DNA of 64,000 nucleotides from Nocardia sp. CC227C (GTDB lineage Bacteria; Actinomycetota; Actinomycetes; Mycobacteriales; Mycobacteriaceae): positions 248,001-312,000 of the forward strand of contig NZ_JASITE010000007.1 of assembly GCF_030767025.1 (NCBI RefSeq), read 5' to 3'. The notes below the pieces were generated by a model, which was given only the letters and a program-made list of their open reading frames with translations, ran no database searches and was not told where the DNA came from. This document shows, one piece after another, positions 26,645 through 36,004 of this stretch. Both the position numbers and the translations under genes were made by a program. How positions within the stretch are numbered: the stretch's first letter is position 1; each line of letters begins with the position of its first letter.

Positions 26645-27313
26645 ATGAACACTGCGGCGACCACCGACCCCGGCCAGACCTTCTACCGGACCAATCGTCT
26701 CAACGGCTACGACCTGATCACGGTCAATGCCGCGAACCGGCTGCTCTGGCGTTGTCCGCCGGAGCATTTCGTCGAACTGTACAACCGGAACGTCTCGGGC
26801 CGGCACCTCGATATCGGCCCCGGGTCCGGGTACTACCTCGACCACTGCGAGTTCCCGGTCGCGCGTCCGGTGATCACGCTGCTCGATCTCAATCCCGACC
26901 CGCTGACCTTCGTCGCCGGGCGGATCGCGCGCTACGCGCCGGACACCGTGCGGGCCGACCTCCTCGGCGAACTGCCGCCGATACCCAACGCCCCCTTCGA
27001 TTCCATCGCGATCAATTACGTGCTGCACTGTCTGCCCGAACCGCCCGCGGGCAAACAGGAGGTGTTCGCCCGGCTGAAGCCGCTGCTGACCGACACCGCG
27101 GTGGTGTTCGGCAGCACGGTGGTCACCGGCGGCGCTCCCACGACGCCGCTGTCGAAGGCGTTCAACACGCTCTATCAGCGGATGGGCGCCTTCCACAATC
27201 AGAACGACACCGTGGAGTCCCTGCACGGCGCGCTGGACCGGCACTTCATGAGCCATATCCTCGAAATACGGGGCAGCGTCGCCCTGTTCACCGCGCGGGG
27301 GCCGCGGCGATGA
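26645..27313 (+). CDS. Class I SAM-dependent methyltransferase (EncK-like)
   Basis: A 222-residue methyltransferase. The SAM-binding motif I is LDIGPGSGYYLD; the acidic ribose contact follows in LLDLNPD, and the FDSIAINYVLHCL strand is the post-motif. It lies 23 bp after the ketoreductase and overlaps the SnoaL-like gene (ATGA). In enterocin-type pathways a methyltransferase O-methylates the pyrone; a similar tailoring role is inferred here only from context. Confidence 0.82.
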   Translation: MNTAATTDPGQTFYRTNRLNGYDLITVNAANRLLWRCPPEHFVELYNRNVSGRHLDIGPGSGYYLDHCEFPVARPVITLLDLNPDPLTFVAGRIARYAPDTVRADLLGELPPIPNAPFDSIAINYVLHCLPEPPAGKQEVFARLKPLLTDTAVVFGSTVVTGGAPTTPLSKAFNTLYQRMGAFHNQNDTVESLHGALDRHFMSHILEIRGSVALFTARGPRR

Positions 27314-27750
27314 CGGGTGTGACGACCGTGTCGGCCGAACTGCACGCCGAGATCAGCCTGTTCTACGCCCGCCATATGCGCGCCATGGACGAAGGGCGCG
27401 TGACGGAGTGGACCGCCGACTTCACCGAGGACGCCGAATTCCACACCAACGCACGCCCGACCGCGCAGATCGGGCGTGCCGAGATCGCCGCCGGAGCGGG
27501 TGTCGCGGCGCGGAAGTTGCTGGACGACAACGTCCTTCGGAGACACTGCCTGACCACGCTCGACATTCGGGCGGATGGCGACGGGATCGTCCGGGCGAGC
27601 AGCTACGCCATCATCGTCCGTACCCCGCCCGGTGGCCCGACCGCGATCGAGTTCCTGTGCACCTGCGATGACGAACTCGTGCGCGGCGACGGGCGGTGGC
27701 TCATCAGGCATCGTCGCGTCCGGCGGGACGATCTGGTCCATCCGGTGTGA
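27310..27750 (+). CDS. SnoaL-like NTF2-fold protein
   Basis: A 146-residue protein of the SnoaL_4/ring-hydroxylating beta-subunit-like group (FYARHMRAMDEGRVTEWTAD, then the C-terminal strand pair GDGRWLIRHRRVRRDD). SnoaL-type proteins act as polyketide cyclases or hydroxylases; the residues that would decide this are not clear. It ends the KR-MT-SnoaL transcript and overlaps the convergent TetR gene by 47 bp. It is the second NTF2-fold protein of the cluster, which otherwise has no aromatase/cyclase. Confidence 0.72.
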   Translation: MTGVTTVSAELHAEISLFYARHMRAMDEGRVTEWTADFTEDAEFHTNARPTAQIGRAEIAAGAGVAARKLLDDNVLRRHCLTTLDIRADGDGIVRASSYAIIVRTPPGGPTAIEFLCTCDDELVRGDGRWLIRHRRVRRDDLVHPV

Positions 27751-28378
27751 CCGGGGATACTCCGAGCTCGAGATAGGCGACGATGCCGCCGATGAGACCG
27801 TCGAGTGCGTCGTCGAGGTTGCCGTAGGTGCCGAGCGTGCGTTCGGAGGTGATGCCCCGCATGGCCGCCGGTAGGAGTGCCGCTACCTGCCGCACCTTGA
27901 CCGCGTCGACGTGCAGGTCGGCGAAGGTGCGTTCACAGGCATGGTCCCACCGCGGCTTCCAGGACGCGAGTTCGGCGGCGGTGCGTGGATAGTCGCGTTC
28001 CAGTTCGGCATGGTCGCGGGGGAGGGCGGCGCGCAGCGTCTCGATCGCCAGCGATTCGGGGGTGCGCAGTCCCGCGGCCATGGTGTGGACCAGGTCCGAC
28101 ACCCGGTCACGCAGTGTGCCAACGGGGTTCGCGCGTGCGGGCAGATCGCCGCGCTTGTCGGCGGTGTGGCGCAGCACCGCCGCCCACAGGCCGTCGATAT
28201 CGCCGAACTGGTATTTGATCACGCCCCAGGTCGCGCCGATATCGCGCGCGATCCGATTGCCGGAAACCGCGGCGGGATCGCCGGTGGCCAGTGAGGTGAT
28301 GGCCGCCTCGAGCATGCTGTCGCGAGAGGCGATGCCGCGCCTGTTCGCCCGCCGTCCACCGATCGCCGCCTCCGTCAC
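27704..28378 (-). CDS. TetR-family regulator
   Basis: A 224-residue TetR-type protein with the N-terminal HTH GNRIARDIGATWGVIKYQFG (about 40-60). The C-terminal half contains LRTPESLAIETLRAALPRDH, typical of the ligand domain. It is divergent from the Rieske oxygenase gene at 28497 with a 118-bp gap, so it most likely controls the Rieske/dehydrogenase pair rather than the polyketide genes it converges upon. Confidence 0.82.
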   Translation of the reverse strand: MTEAAIGGRRANRRGIASRDSMLEAAITSLATGDPAAVSGNRIARDIGATWGVIKYQFGDIDGLWAAVLRHTADKRGDLPARANPVGTLRDRVSDLVHTMAAGLRTPESLAIETLRAALPRDHAELERDYPRTAAELASWKPRWDHACERTFADLHVDAVKVRQVAALLPAAMRGITSERTLGTYGNLDDALDGLIGGIVAYLELGVSPVTPDGPDRPAGRDDA

Positions 28379-28496
28379 ACAGCCGGATACTACCGATCGC
28401 GCTCGCGTCGAACCACTGTCATAGACGGCTCTTTCATTCTTTCACAGAGGGTTCTATGCTGATGGTCGCCGCGGGACCGGGCTTCGGAGGATCGAG

Positions 28497-29504
28497 ATGG
28501 CGAAACCACCACTGCCGATGGAGCCGACGGGCTGGTTCCAAATCGCGTGGGCCGCCGAGATACCCGTCGGTGGCGTGCACAGGATGACGTACTTCGGCCG
28601 CGATATGGTTGCCTGGCGGGCGGTTTCGGGCCGGATCTCGGTTTTCGACGCCTACTGCGAACATCTCGGCGCACATCTGGGCTACGGCGGGCGCGTCGAG
28701 GGGGAGAACCTGGTCTGCCCGTTCCACGGCTGGCAGTGGGACCGGGACGGCCGCAATGTGTGCATACCGTACGAGAGCCATCCGAATCGCGGACGGCGCA
28801 TCCGCTCCTACCCCGTCGTCGAACGCAACGAGGCGGTCTGGATCTGGTTCGACACCGCCGGACGAGCGCCGTACTTCGAGGTCCCGGATCTGTTCTCCGC
28901 CTTCGGCGACGACAAGACCGCCGCCGACTACTATCCGCCGTTCCCCGCCGCGACGCTGTACCGGCGAGGACTGGAGTTGCACCCGCAGTACGTCCTGGAG
29001 AACGGTGTCGACTTCGCGCATTTCGAGTTCGTGCACAAGACGCCGTTCGTCCCCGAGTTCACCCGCCACGACTTCTCGGGGCCGGTCTCCTACGTGGACT
29101 TCACCATCGCCTTCGACGCGCGCGTCACCGCCGACGCCGTGCGGAGCGGCGTCGAGTCCGTCAATGCCGGGCTGGGCTGCTCGATCACCAAGAGCTGGGG
29201 CATGGTCGACAACCGCACCATGCCCGCGGTGACCCCGGTCGACGACAGCACCTGCGATGTGCGCTTCACCGTGTGGATCGGCCGCAAACGCGGCGAGGAC
29301 GGTCCCGACATCACCGAATACGGCAGGGCGATGGCGGGTTTCGTCATCGAGCAGTTCGAGGCCGATATCGAGATCTGGTCGCATCAGCGGTATTCGGACC
29401 CGCCGGCGCTGTCGCGCAGCGAATTCCGGGGATTCACCGCACTGCGGGAGTGGGCGGTGCAGTTCTATCCCGCCATCCCACGGCAGAAAGGCCCGTCAGC
29501 ATGA
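28497..29504 (+). CDS. Rieske non-heme iron oxygenase, KshA-like
   Basis: A 335-residue oxygenase alpha subunit. The Rieske [2Fe-2S] ligands are CxH in YCEHLGAHLGYGG and CxxH in LVCPFHGWQWD. The mononuclear iron ligands are in the NGVDFAHFEFVH segment (about 165-180). The size and the short C-terminal domain resemble 3-ketosteroid 9-alpha-hydroxylase oxygenases, but the substrate is open. GGAGGA precedes ATG 28497. It is coupled by ATGA to a DapB-like dehydrogenase; no reductase component is next to it. Confidence 0.85.
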   Translation: MAKPPLPMEPTGWFQIAWAAEIPVGGVHRMTYFGRDMVAWRAVSGRISVFDAYCEHLGAHLGYGGRVEGENLVCPFHGWQWDRDGRNVCIPYESHPNRGRRIRSYPVVERNEAVWIWFDTAGRAPYFEVPDLFSAFGDDKTAADYYPPFPAATLYRRGLELHPQYVLENGVDFAHFEFVHKTPFVPEFTRHDFSGPVSYVDFTIAFDARVTADAVRSGVESVNAGLGCSITKSWGMVDNRTMPAVTPVDDSTCDVRFTVWIGRKRGEDGPDITEYGRAMAGFVIEQFEADIEIWSHQRYSDPPALSRSEFRGFTALREWAVQFYPAIPRQKGPSA

Positions 29505-30583
29505 GCACCGGCAGGATTCGGGTGTTCCAGGTCGCCACCGGCAACCTCGGCACCGAGATGATCGGACGCGTCCGCGAACACCCCGACCTCGAACTGGTCG
29601 GGCTGCACTGCTACACGCCGGAGAAGATCGGGCGCGACGTCGGTGAGATCGTCGGCATCGGACCGATCGGCGTGCGCGCCACCGGATCGGTCGAGGAGAT
29701 CATCGCGGCCCGGCCCGATGTACTCACCTTCCACGGGGTGTTCCCCGACGAGGACCTGTACGAACGGGTGCTGGAGGCGGGCATCGACGTGGTGACCACC
29801 GCCGACTGGATCACCGGATTCCATCGGGACCGCAACCATCCGCACCCGTCGGGCCGGAAGGTCAGCGAGGTCATCCGGGCCGCGTGCGAGCGGGGGAACT
29901 CGACCTTCTACGGCACCGGCATGAATCCGGGCTTGTGCCAGATCCTCGGCATCGTGCACAGCGCCGACGTCGCCGACATCGAGAATGTCACCGTGACCGA
30001 ATCGGTCGACGTCTCCTGCCACCACTCCGTGGACACCTGGCGGGCGGTCGGCTACGGGCGTCCCGTCGACGATCCGACCATCGCGGATTCGCTCTACAAG
30101 TACACCGCCGTGTTCGCCGACGCGGTGCACCTCATGGCCGACGCCTTCGACCTCGCACTGGACGAGGTGTCGTTCGACTACGAGCTCGGCGCGTGCACCG
30201 AGGACGTCGATCTGGGCTGGTACGCCCTGCCCGAGGGCTCGCTGGGCGCGAGCCGCATCAGGTACCGGGGCATGGTCGACGGCGTGTCGCGAGTGGAGAC
30301 GCATCTCGAATGGCAGATGACCCCGCATACCGACCCCGCGTGGAATATCAAGGGCTGCTACATCACCCAGATCACCGGCGATCCGAATATCTACAGCAAG
30401 CACATGATCTTCCCGCGCAAGGGGTTGGACCTGTCCGATCCCGCGAACTTCGCCGCCATCGGCATGACCGTCACCGGATTGCCGGCGCTGAACGCCATCC
30501 GATCCGTGCACGCCGCACCGCCGGGGATCATCACCAGCGCCGACCTGCCCCTGCGCTCCTTCGCGGGCCGATTCAAACCCTGA
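29501..30583 (+). CDS. Dihydrodipicolinate reductase-like / 2,4-diaminopentanoate dehydrogenase-like protein
   Basis: A 360-residue NAD(P)-binding protein. The Rossmann start is RVFQVATGNLGTEMIGRV and the LTFHGVFPDEDLYERVLEAG region follows; TGMNPGLCQILGI is typical of the actinobacterial DapB-like family that is often annotated as dihydrodipicolinate reductase but sits in catabolic clusters. ATG 29501 overlaps the Rieske stop (ATGA), so the two proteins are made together. It may oxidise or reduce the product of the Rieske enzyme. The reaction is not known to me. Confidence 0.72.
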   Translation: MSTGRIRVFQVATGNLGTEMIGRVREHPDLELVGLHCYTPEKIGRDVGEIVGIGPIGVRATGSVEEIIAARPDVLTFHGVFPDEDLYERVLEAGIDVVTTADWITGFHRDRNHPHPSGRKVSEVIRAACERGNSTFYGTGMNPGLCQILGIVHSADVADIENVTVTESVDVSCHHSVDTWRAVGYGRPVDDPTIADSLYKYTAVFADAVHLMADAFDLALDEVSFDYELGACTEDVDLGWYALPEGSLGASRIRYRGMVDGVSRVETHLEWQMTPHTDPAWNIKGCYITQITGDPNIYSKHMIFPRKGLDLSDPANFAAIGMTVTGLPALNAIRSVHAAPPGIITSADLPLRSFAGRFKP

Positions 30584-30769
30584 GTCGTCCGCGCAGCCCC
30601 GGCGGTTGCCGCGTCTACGCTCCGCGATCGCGCGTGGTTCTTCGCGCGCTGGGACGGCGAGGGGGTGCCGTGGTGGACGCCTTACATCGCGCGGCGCGGC
30701 CGATCTCACCGCGCAGTGGATACCCCGACTCGCTGCGCCGTCCCGGCACGCGGCCTACGGTTGTCGAGT

Positions 30770-31054
30770 ATGGCGAGCAAAGACATAGTGGTGACCGTGA
30801 GCGAGGGGGACTGGCTCACCTTGCGCGATGCCGCCGAGTGCGCGGGGATGAGTGTTCCGGCCTATATCCGCTGGGGTGTGCGCCTGCTGGCCTTACAGGC
30901 CGGTCCGGGCGGCTCCCCGCGACGCGATATCCCCGTGCGCCCCACGGCGAGTCACCGCACCCCCATCGCCCCCGACGAACCCGAGTCCACCGCGTGGACG
31001 GAGACGTTCGCCGAACGGCTGTCGCACCGCGCGGACACCTTCCACATCGACTGA
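30770..31054 (+). CDS. Small hypothetical protein with RHH-like helical segment
   Basis: A 94-residue protein. Residues 5-40 (VTVSEGDWLTLRDAAECAGM then SVPAYIRWGVRLLAL) have a strand-helix-helix pattern like ribbon-helix-helix or mobilisation-accessory proteins; the tail is Pro/Arg-rich. ATG 30770 is chosen because the sequence before it is not protein-like; no strong ribosome site is seen. A GC-rich hairpin starts 2 bp after the stop. The function is unknown. Confidence 0.55.
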   Translation: MASKDIVVTVSEGDWLTLRDAAECAGMSVPAYIRWGVRLLALQAGPGGSPRRDIPVRPTASHRTPIAPDEPESTAWTETFAERLSHRADTFHID

Positions 31055-31055
31055 A

Positions 31056-31074
31056 CCCGGGGCCGGACCCCGGG
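31056..31074 (+). terminator. GC-rich hairpin after the stop codon
   Basis: A perfect 7-bp stem, CCCGGGG (31056-31062) and CCCCGGG (31068-31074), with a 5-nt loop. It lies directly after a stop codon. There is no T-run, as is common in actinomycetes, so it is a probable but not certain transcription terminator. Confidence 0.5.
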
Positions 31075-31245
31075 CGTTCACGGGCCGCCGTGCGGCGGTA
31101 GGCACCCGGCGACGGCTGTGGCGGGTGAGCGCGGCCGACACGGTGATGACGGGGGTGCAGCGCACTGTCACCGGATGAAGCGCGCTGTCATGGCCCGTTG
31201 CTGCTGTCGGCGCGGTGCTCGCGCCCGCCACGCTCGCATCGCCGC

Positions 31246-31698
31246 CTAGCTGAAGTCGTAGTCCAGGGGGATGTGCCAGTTCTGGTCGATGACCTCGCGG
31301 ATGGCGGCGGCGTCACGGTTCAGGTAGTGCGGTTTGGCGTCCAGTTCCTTGGATAGATTCGGCACGTCCAGGCCGCAGTCCTGGCCGATCAGCCCGTAGC
31401 GGTGGCCGACCGCCCAGACGCAGGCTCGCGCCCAGCGGACGGGCTTGCCCCGGCGGATGAGGTCGGGGGCCTGCCTGCCCAGACGTTCGACCAGCGTGAA
31501 GGACTCCAGTGCGTAATTGGTTCCGAGACAGTCGCCCGCGTAGCGCCAGGCTTGCGGTGCCGCCTCGATGACGACCCGGGCGGCGGGCCGGGACAGGCCC
31601 TCCACACCGGGGCGCGGTGGCATGCCGAGCTCCGGCAGCCAGAAGAACGCGGCCGCGATCGGATCGACCGGGCCATCGCGCCGCGACGAAATGCCCAT
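31246..31698 (-). CDS. Hypothetical protein
   Basis: A 150-residue protein with no family I can name. It has a compact, well-conserved-looking core (LIRRGKPVRWARACVWAVGH, then RYGLIGQDCGLDVPNLSKEL) rich in Trp and Arg, and it ends IDQNWHIPLDYDFS. No signal peptide or membrane segment. It starts with ATG 31698. Codon use is typical of the window. It is unlinked to obvious partners. Confidence 0.6.
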   Translation of the reverse strand: MGISSRRDGPVDPIAAAFFWLPELGMPPRPGVEGLSRPAARVVIEAAPQAWRYAGDCLGTNYALESFTLVERLGRQAPDLIRRGKPVRWARACVWAVGHRYGLIGQDCGLDVPNLSKELDAKPHYLNRDAAAIREVIDQNWHIPLDYDFS

Positions 31699-31815
31699 GG
31701 GGCGAGACTAGCGCCGTTCACCGACACTCGGGTCGGAGCGGGCGAATCATCGGGCGGCGCAGGTGGAATCGACTGGAATCGACGCGGGTGGCCGCACCGA
31801 TTCGGGTGTGTCGGG

Positions 31816-32115
31816 CTACTTGCCCGGATTCCAGTGCATCTCGCCGTCGTGGTAGTAGTAACCGCTCCGGTCGGGGTTCTGGACCCAGTGGTGTTCGTAG
31901 CCGTTCTCGCCGAGTTGGAGCACGTAGCCGTAGCCCCGTTCGTCGGTGTTCTCCGCGGTGGCCGTGCCGGTCGCCCATGCGGCGGGCACGGCCAGGAGAC
32001 CGGCGGCGAGCAGGGCTACGCCGAGCGAGCGGGCCCCGACGCCGCGCGGGCGCGGCACCGGTGCGGAATCGGCCGGGGTGATCGGTGCGGGCGGGGTGGG
32101 ATCGTTGGTCGTCAC
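31816..32115 (-). CDS. Small single-pass membrane or secreted protein
   Basis: A 99-residue protein from GTG 32115. It has a Pro-rich cytoplasmic N-terminus and one hydrophobic segment (SLGVALLAAGLLAVPAAWA) followed by a Tyr/His-rich C-terminus (YGYVLQLGENGYEHHWVQNP). The second part ends in repeated YYYHDGEMHW-like aromatics. It may be an uncleaved signal anchor or a secreted peptide. The function is unknown. Confidence 0.55.
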   Translation of the reverse strand: MTTNDPTPPAPITPADSAPVPRPRGVGARSLGVALLAAGLLAVPAAWATGTATAENTDERGYGYVLQLGENGYEHHWVQNPDRSGYYYHDGEMHWNPGK

Positions 32116-32189
32116 ACTTACGAGTGTCCTCGCCCGTCGGATCGGGCACATCGGGAAAGTCCCCGAGTGGCACCCTGATCCGCATCCGG

Positions 32190-32780
32190 TCATCCCCGCG
32201 TGACGGGCCGGCGACCGGTGACGGTGAGGAGGATGTCCTTGGCGGGCATGTCGATCGGGCTTCCGGAGCCGATCGTGCAGTCGGCGTCGGTCGCCCGCAG
32301 CTGGACACCGGTGAGGTCGACACCGAAGTAGGCCAGCGCTTTCTGATCACCGTCCCCGAGGACCAGCGCGATGCGGTCCGCCGGGGCGGCGGGCAGGCCC
32401 AGCGGCTCGGTGATGTCGAGGCCGTGGATGACGTCGTGGCCCAGCGCGGCGGCAGGGTCGCCACCCGGCGGCCGCCACGGGTGGTTCACATTGTCGCGCA
32501 GGCAGGTGAGGAGGTCGGCGTCGCTCAGACGTCGGGTGTCGGCGTGCGCCGCGCGGTCGGCGTAGCGGTTGAACGAGAAGCGCGCCGCGGCCAAGCCGAT
32601 GGCGAACCGAAGTATCGAGATGCGGTAGGGCATGGTCATATGGGCGACGACCTCGCGGACCCGCCAGCCCGCGCAGAGCGAGGGCGCGGCCCACTGGTCG
32701 GGAGTGAGGGTGCCCAGCAGTTCGGCGAGGCGTTCCCGCTCGGCGGTGGTGTGGGCGCGCAGGTCGATGGTGTCGTTCAC
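32190..32780 (-). CDS. Maleylpyruvate isomerase family / DinB-like protein (second copy)
   Basis: A 196-residue member of the TIGR03083-type family: LCAGWRVREVVAHMTMPYRI with the conserved His, and LGHDVIHGLDITEPLGLPA with the second His pair. GGAGAG lies 3-8 nt before GTG 32780. These proteins are assumed to act with mycothiol, but most lack known substrates. It stands downstream of an ECF sigma gene on the same strand (60-bp gap). Confidence 0.78.
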   Translation of the reverse strand: MNDTIDLRAHTTAERERLAELLGTLTPDQWAAPSLCAGWRVREVVAHMTMPYRISILRFAIGLAAARFSFNRYADRAAHADTRRLSDADLLTCLRDNVNHPWRPPGGDPAAALGHDVIHGLDITEPLGLPAAPADRIALVLGDGDQKALAYFGVDLTGVQLRATDADCTIGSGSPIDMPAKDILLTVTGRRPVTRG

Positions 32781-32840
32781 GGGCTCTCCGTAGCGTCGTA
32801 GCGATGGGGTCACTACTGCTACGACGCGCGTGGCCGGAAT

Positions 32841-33818
32841 TCATCGGTTGTCGCGGGAATCGAGTGTCTCGGGCAGTCCGAACCGTGCGAATCGCGCGTG
32901 CGTACCCAGGAAGGTGAGCAGGCGCGCGATGCGACCGCCGCGCTGCTCGACCGCGAGCAAGGCGAACGGGCGCAGGATGCCGTGCTCGTCCGGGCGGTAC
33001 TGCCCGAATCCGGCCGATCCGCTGATCCGGACGGGCACCAGCCGATCCCGCGCGCAGTCGTCGGCCGCGGCGAAGATCCGGAGTTGGGCGGCGCGCCCGT
33101 CGATGCGCCAGGGGAAGGGCGGCATGCTCGATTCGGCGTCCTCGCACAGCAGCGCGGCCAAGGCGTCGACATCGTGCGCCTCGAAGGCGATCACGTACCG
33201 CCGCAACAGCTCTCGATCCCGCTCGGTATCGAGGTCGAGTGCGTCCAGGCGACCCGTGCGTACCGTGTCGAGCGTCGCGCGGGCCCGTTGCAGGGCGCTG
33301 TTCACCGCCGCCGCGCTGACGCCGAGCATCCCGGCCGTCTCGGCCGCCGAGAACGCCAGTACGTCCCGCAAGACCAGGACGGCCCGCTGTCGCGGCGGCA
33401 GATGCTGCAATGCGGCCACGAACGCCAACCGCACCGACTCCCGGTGCACGACCACCTCGGCCGGATCGGTCGCGTCGATGAGTTCGGCGTCGGGCATCGG
33501 CTCGATCCACCGGTCGGCGGGCAGCACCGATCCGGCGTCGAATCCCTCGGGAACCGGCCCCTCCCAGACGAGCATGCGCCGTCGCGCCGCCCGCAGCATG
33601 TCCAGGCACACATTGGTGGCGATGGCGTGCACCCACGTGGACAGCCTCCCCTTGCCGGGGTCATAGCTGCCGCGCCGCGCATAGGCGCGGATCAGTGTCT
33701 CCTGCACCGCGTCGTCGGTGTCGGCGGCGGAGCCGAGCAGGCGATAGCAGTAACCGGTCAGCGGAATCCGCAGCGCCTCCAGGGTGCGGGGGTCCAACTC
33801 TTCGGTATCGACGGCCAC
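32841..33818 (-). CDS. ECF sigma factor with C-terminal NTF2/SnoaL-like domain
   Basis: A 325-residue sigma-70 family protein. Region 2 is about 10-75 (GYCYRLLGSAADTDDAVQET, then STWVHAIATNVCLDML). Region 4 is about 140-190 (LPPRQRAVLVLRDVLAFSAA). The remaining ~130 residues form an NTF2-like domain (YVIAFEAHDVDALAALLCED), the layout of the SigG/SigJ-type long ECF sigma factors, in which the C-domain is thought to modulate activity instead of an anti-sigma factor. GTG 33818 is chosen on family length; the site is weak. Confidence 0.88.
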   Translation of the reverse strand: MAVDTEELDPRTLEALRIPLTGYCYRLLGSAADTDDAVQETLIRAYARRGSYDPGKGRLSTWVHAIATNVCLDMLRAARRRMLVWEGPVPEGFDAGSVLPADRWIEPMPDAELIDATDPAEVVVHRESVRLAFVAALQHLPPRQRAVLVLRDVLAFSAAETAGMLGVSAAAVNSALQRARATLDTVRTGRLDALDLDTERDRELLRRYVIAFEAHDVDALAALLCEDAESSMPPFPWRIDGRAAQLRIFAAADDCARDRLVPVRISGSAGFGQYRPDEHGILRPFALLAVEQRGGRIARLLTFLGTHARFARFGLPETLDSRDNR

Positions 33819-33904
33819 GGCCCCATGCTCGCAGTCGGCGCGCGCGTGGGCCACCACCGGCCGGTTGGCGGTGTCGGCCCGCACGCTGCAGCGAGAGGTA
33901 CCCG

Positions 33905-34318
33905 CTAGGCCGTGGGTGCGGAGTAGCGGGCCGCGCTGCGATCCGACAGCAGTGCGGCGAACTCCTCGGCGTAGGCGAGTTGGCGGCGCAGTGTCGCGCA
34001 GCTCGTCTCGGCCTTGTCGTGACAGTCGCGCAGGACCTCCGCCGCTCGATGGTGCTCGTCGGGTGAGGCGGCGGTGTCGTCGAGGACAGCGAGGGAGTCC
34101 AGCAGGTCCTTCATCTCCGCCAGGGTGAAGCCCAGCGGCTTCATGCGGCGGATCACCATGAGGCGGCGCACGTCGGCGTCGGTGTAGAGGCGGAAGCCGC
34201 CCGTCGACCGCGCCGACGGTGTGACCAGGCCAACGTCGTCGTAGTGGCGGATCGTCTTGATCGACAACTCGGTTCGCTCGGCGACCTGACCGATTTGCAG
34301 GGTGGCGCGGTCGGGCAT
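33905..34318 (-). CDS. MerR-family regulator of the SulP operon
   Basis: A 137-residue MerR protein: winged HTH at about 8-45 (IGQVAERTELSIKTIRHYDD, VGLVTPSARSTGGFRLY) and a C-terminal coiled coil. No Cys cluster for metals. It follows the SulP gene with a 1-bp gap, so it is co-transcribed and should sense something linked to the transported anion. A promoter with MerR-type geometry lies upstream of SulP at 36005-36035. Confidence 0.9.
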   Translation of the reverse strand: MPDRATLQIGQVAERTELSIKTIRHYDDVGLVTPSARSTGGFRLYTDADVRRLMVIRRMKPLGFTLAEMKDLLDSLAVLDDTAASPDEHHRAAEVLRDCHDKAETSCATLRRQLAYAEEFAALLSDRSAARYSAPTA

Positions 34319-34319
34319 G

Positions 34320-35840
34320 TCAGTGGGCTCCGGTGAGGTGGCCGCTGAGGCGTTCGTGGCGTTGTTCGGAGGCGGGGTTGAGCCCGATGATCTCGGCGTT
34401 CTTGCCTTTGGCGGCGTATTTGGTGGTGATGGCGTCGAGGGTGGCGACGGTGGAGGCGTCCCAGATGTGGGCGTCGGACATGTCGATGACGACGTTGTGC
34501 GGGTCGCCGGTGTAGTCGAATTGGTAGACGAGGTCGTTGCTGGAGGCGAAGAACAGTTCGCCGCGGACTTTGTAGACGCGGGTGTCGATGTCGCCGTCGT
34601 GGTCGGTGTCGGCTTCGTGGACCTTGGTCACCTCGGTGAAGTGGGCGACGCGGTGGGCGAAGGCGACCATGGCGGTGAGCACGCCCGCGATGACGCCGTA
34701 GGCCAGATTGTGGGTGAACACGGTGACCGCGACGGTGACGGCCATGACGGTGGTCTCGGCGATGGGCATGCGGCGCAGGGTCTTGGGTGCGATGGAATGC
34801 CAGTCCATGGTGCCGACCGAGACCATGATCATGACCGCGACCAGGGCGGCCATGGGGATCAGCGCGACCACATCGCCGAGGCCCACGACGAGGATGAGCA
34901 GGAAGATGCCGGCGAGGAAGGTGGAGATGCGGGTGCGGGCGCCGGAGACCTTCACGTTGATCATGGTCTGGCCGATCATGGCGCAGCCGCCCATGCCGCC
35001 GAAGAATCCGGTGACGACGTTGGCGATGCCCTGACCCCAGCCTTCGCGGGTCTTGTCGGAGTGGGTGTCGGTGATGTCGTCGACGAGTTTGGCGGTCATC
35101 AACGATTCGAGCAGGCCGACCAGGGCCATGGCCAGGGCGTAGGGGGCGATGATCTGGAGGGTGTCCAGGTTCAGCGGCACGTTCGGGATCAACAGCGACG
35201 GCAGGCTCGACGGCAGCTCACCCTCGTCGCCGACGTCGGGCACGTTCAGCGCGAACACGATGGTGGCCGCGGTGAGCGCGACGATGGCGACCAGGGGGGC
35301 CGGGACGACGGTGGTGAGCTTGGGCAGGAACACCATGATCAGCAGGCCGAGGGCGACCATGGGATAGACCAGCCACGGCACCCCGAGCAGATGCGGAATC
35401 TGGGCCATGAAGATGAGGATGGCCAGGGCGTTGACGAAGCCGACCATGACGCTGCGCGGGATGAATCGCATCAGCTTGGCCACGCCGAGCACACTCAGCA
35501 CCACCTGGAGCACGCCCGCCAGGATCACCGTGGCAATGAGGTAGTCGAGTCCGTGATCGGCCACCACCGGGGCGATGACCAGGGCGATCGCGCCGGTCGC
35601 CGCCGAGATCATGGCCCGGCGGCCGCCGACGATGGCGATGGTGACGGCCATGGTGAAGGACGCGAACAGCCCCACGCGCGGGTCGACGCCCGCGATGATG
35701 GAGAAGGAGATCGCCTCCGGGATGAGCGCCAGCGCCACGACCAGACCGGCCAGCACCTCGGTGCGCAATCGGGTGGGATTGCGCAGCGCGTGAAGTACCG
35801 ACCCTTCGGTATCACGTGTGGTGGGCGCGGCTGTCGCCAT
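34320..35840 (-). CDS. SulP-family anion transporter with STAS domain
   Basis: A 506-residue permease with about 11-12 hydrophobic helices ([20 protein letters not shown] is the first, with the conserved ALIPEAI) and a C-terminal STAS domain at about 400-495 ([20 protein letters not shown] with the conserved DxS..D). SulP proteins move sulfate, bicarbonate or similar anions. ATG 35840 has TTGGAG 8 nt upstream; an ATG at 35852 is less likely. It forms an operon with the MerR gene. Confidence 0.9.
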   Translation of the reverse strand: MATAAPTTRDTEGSVLHALRNPTRLRTEVLAGLVVALALIPEAISFSIIAGVDPRVGLFASFTMAVTIAIVGGRRAMISAATGAIALVIAPVVADHGLDYLIATVILAGVLQVVLSVLGVAKLMRFIPRSVMVGFVNALAILIFMAQIPHLLGVPWLVYPMVALGLLIMVFLPKLTTVVPAPLVAIVALTAATIVFALNVPDVGDEGELPSSLPSLLIPNVPLNLDTLQIIAPYALAMALVGLLESLMTAKLVDDITDTHSDKTREGWGQGIANVVTGFFGGMGGCAMIGQTMINVKVSGARTRISTFLAGIFLLILVVGLGDVVALIPMAALVAVMIMVSVGTMDWHSIAPKTLRRMPIAETTVMAVTVAVTVFTHNLAYGVIAGVLTAMVAFAHRVAHFTEVTKVHEADTDHDGDIDTRVYKVRGELFFASSNDLVYQFDYTGDPHNVVIDMSDAHIWDASTVATLDAITTKYAAKGKNAEIIGLNPASEQRHERLSGHLTGAH

Positions 35841-36004
35841 CGGCGGCTCCAATCATCACTGCGCACACGTCACCGGGCCGCGGAGACGTGTGGGCATGAA
35901 CAGAAATTCACGGGATGCGAGCGACCGACGATGCGGGGGGATACTGCTGGAGTTCACCGGCCACGGTGCCGGGTGAGGTATTCAGCTAACGCTCAGCGAT
36001 GGGA

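Noticed and set aside
28497-30583. Rieske/DapB-like pair as part of the polyketide cluster
   Set aside because: It has its own divergent TetR regulator and no SARP-type repeat, and the KR transcript ends against that TetR gene. I treat it as a separate module.
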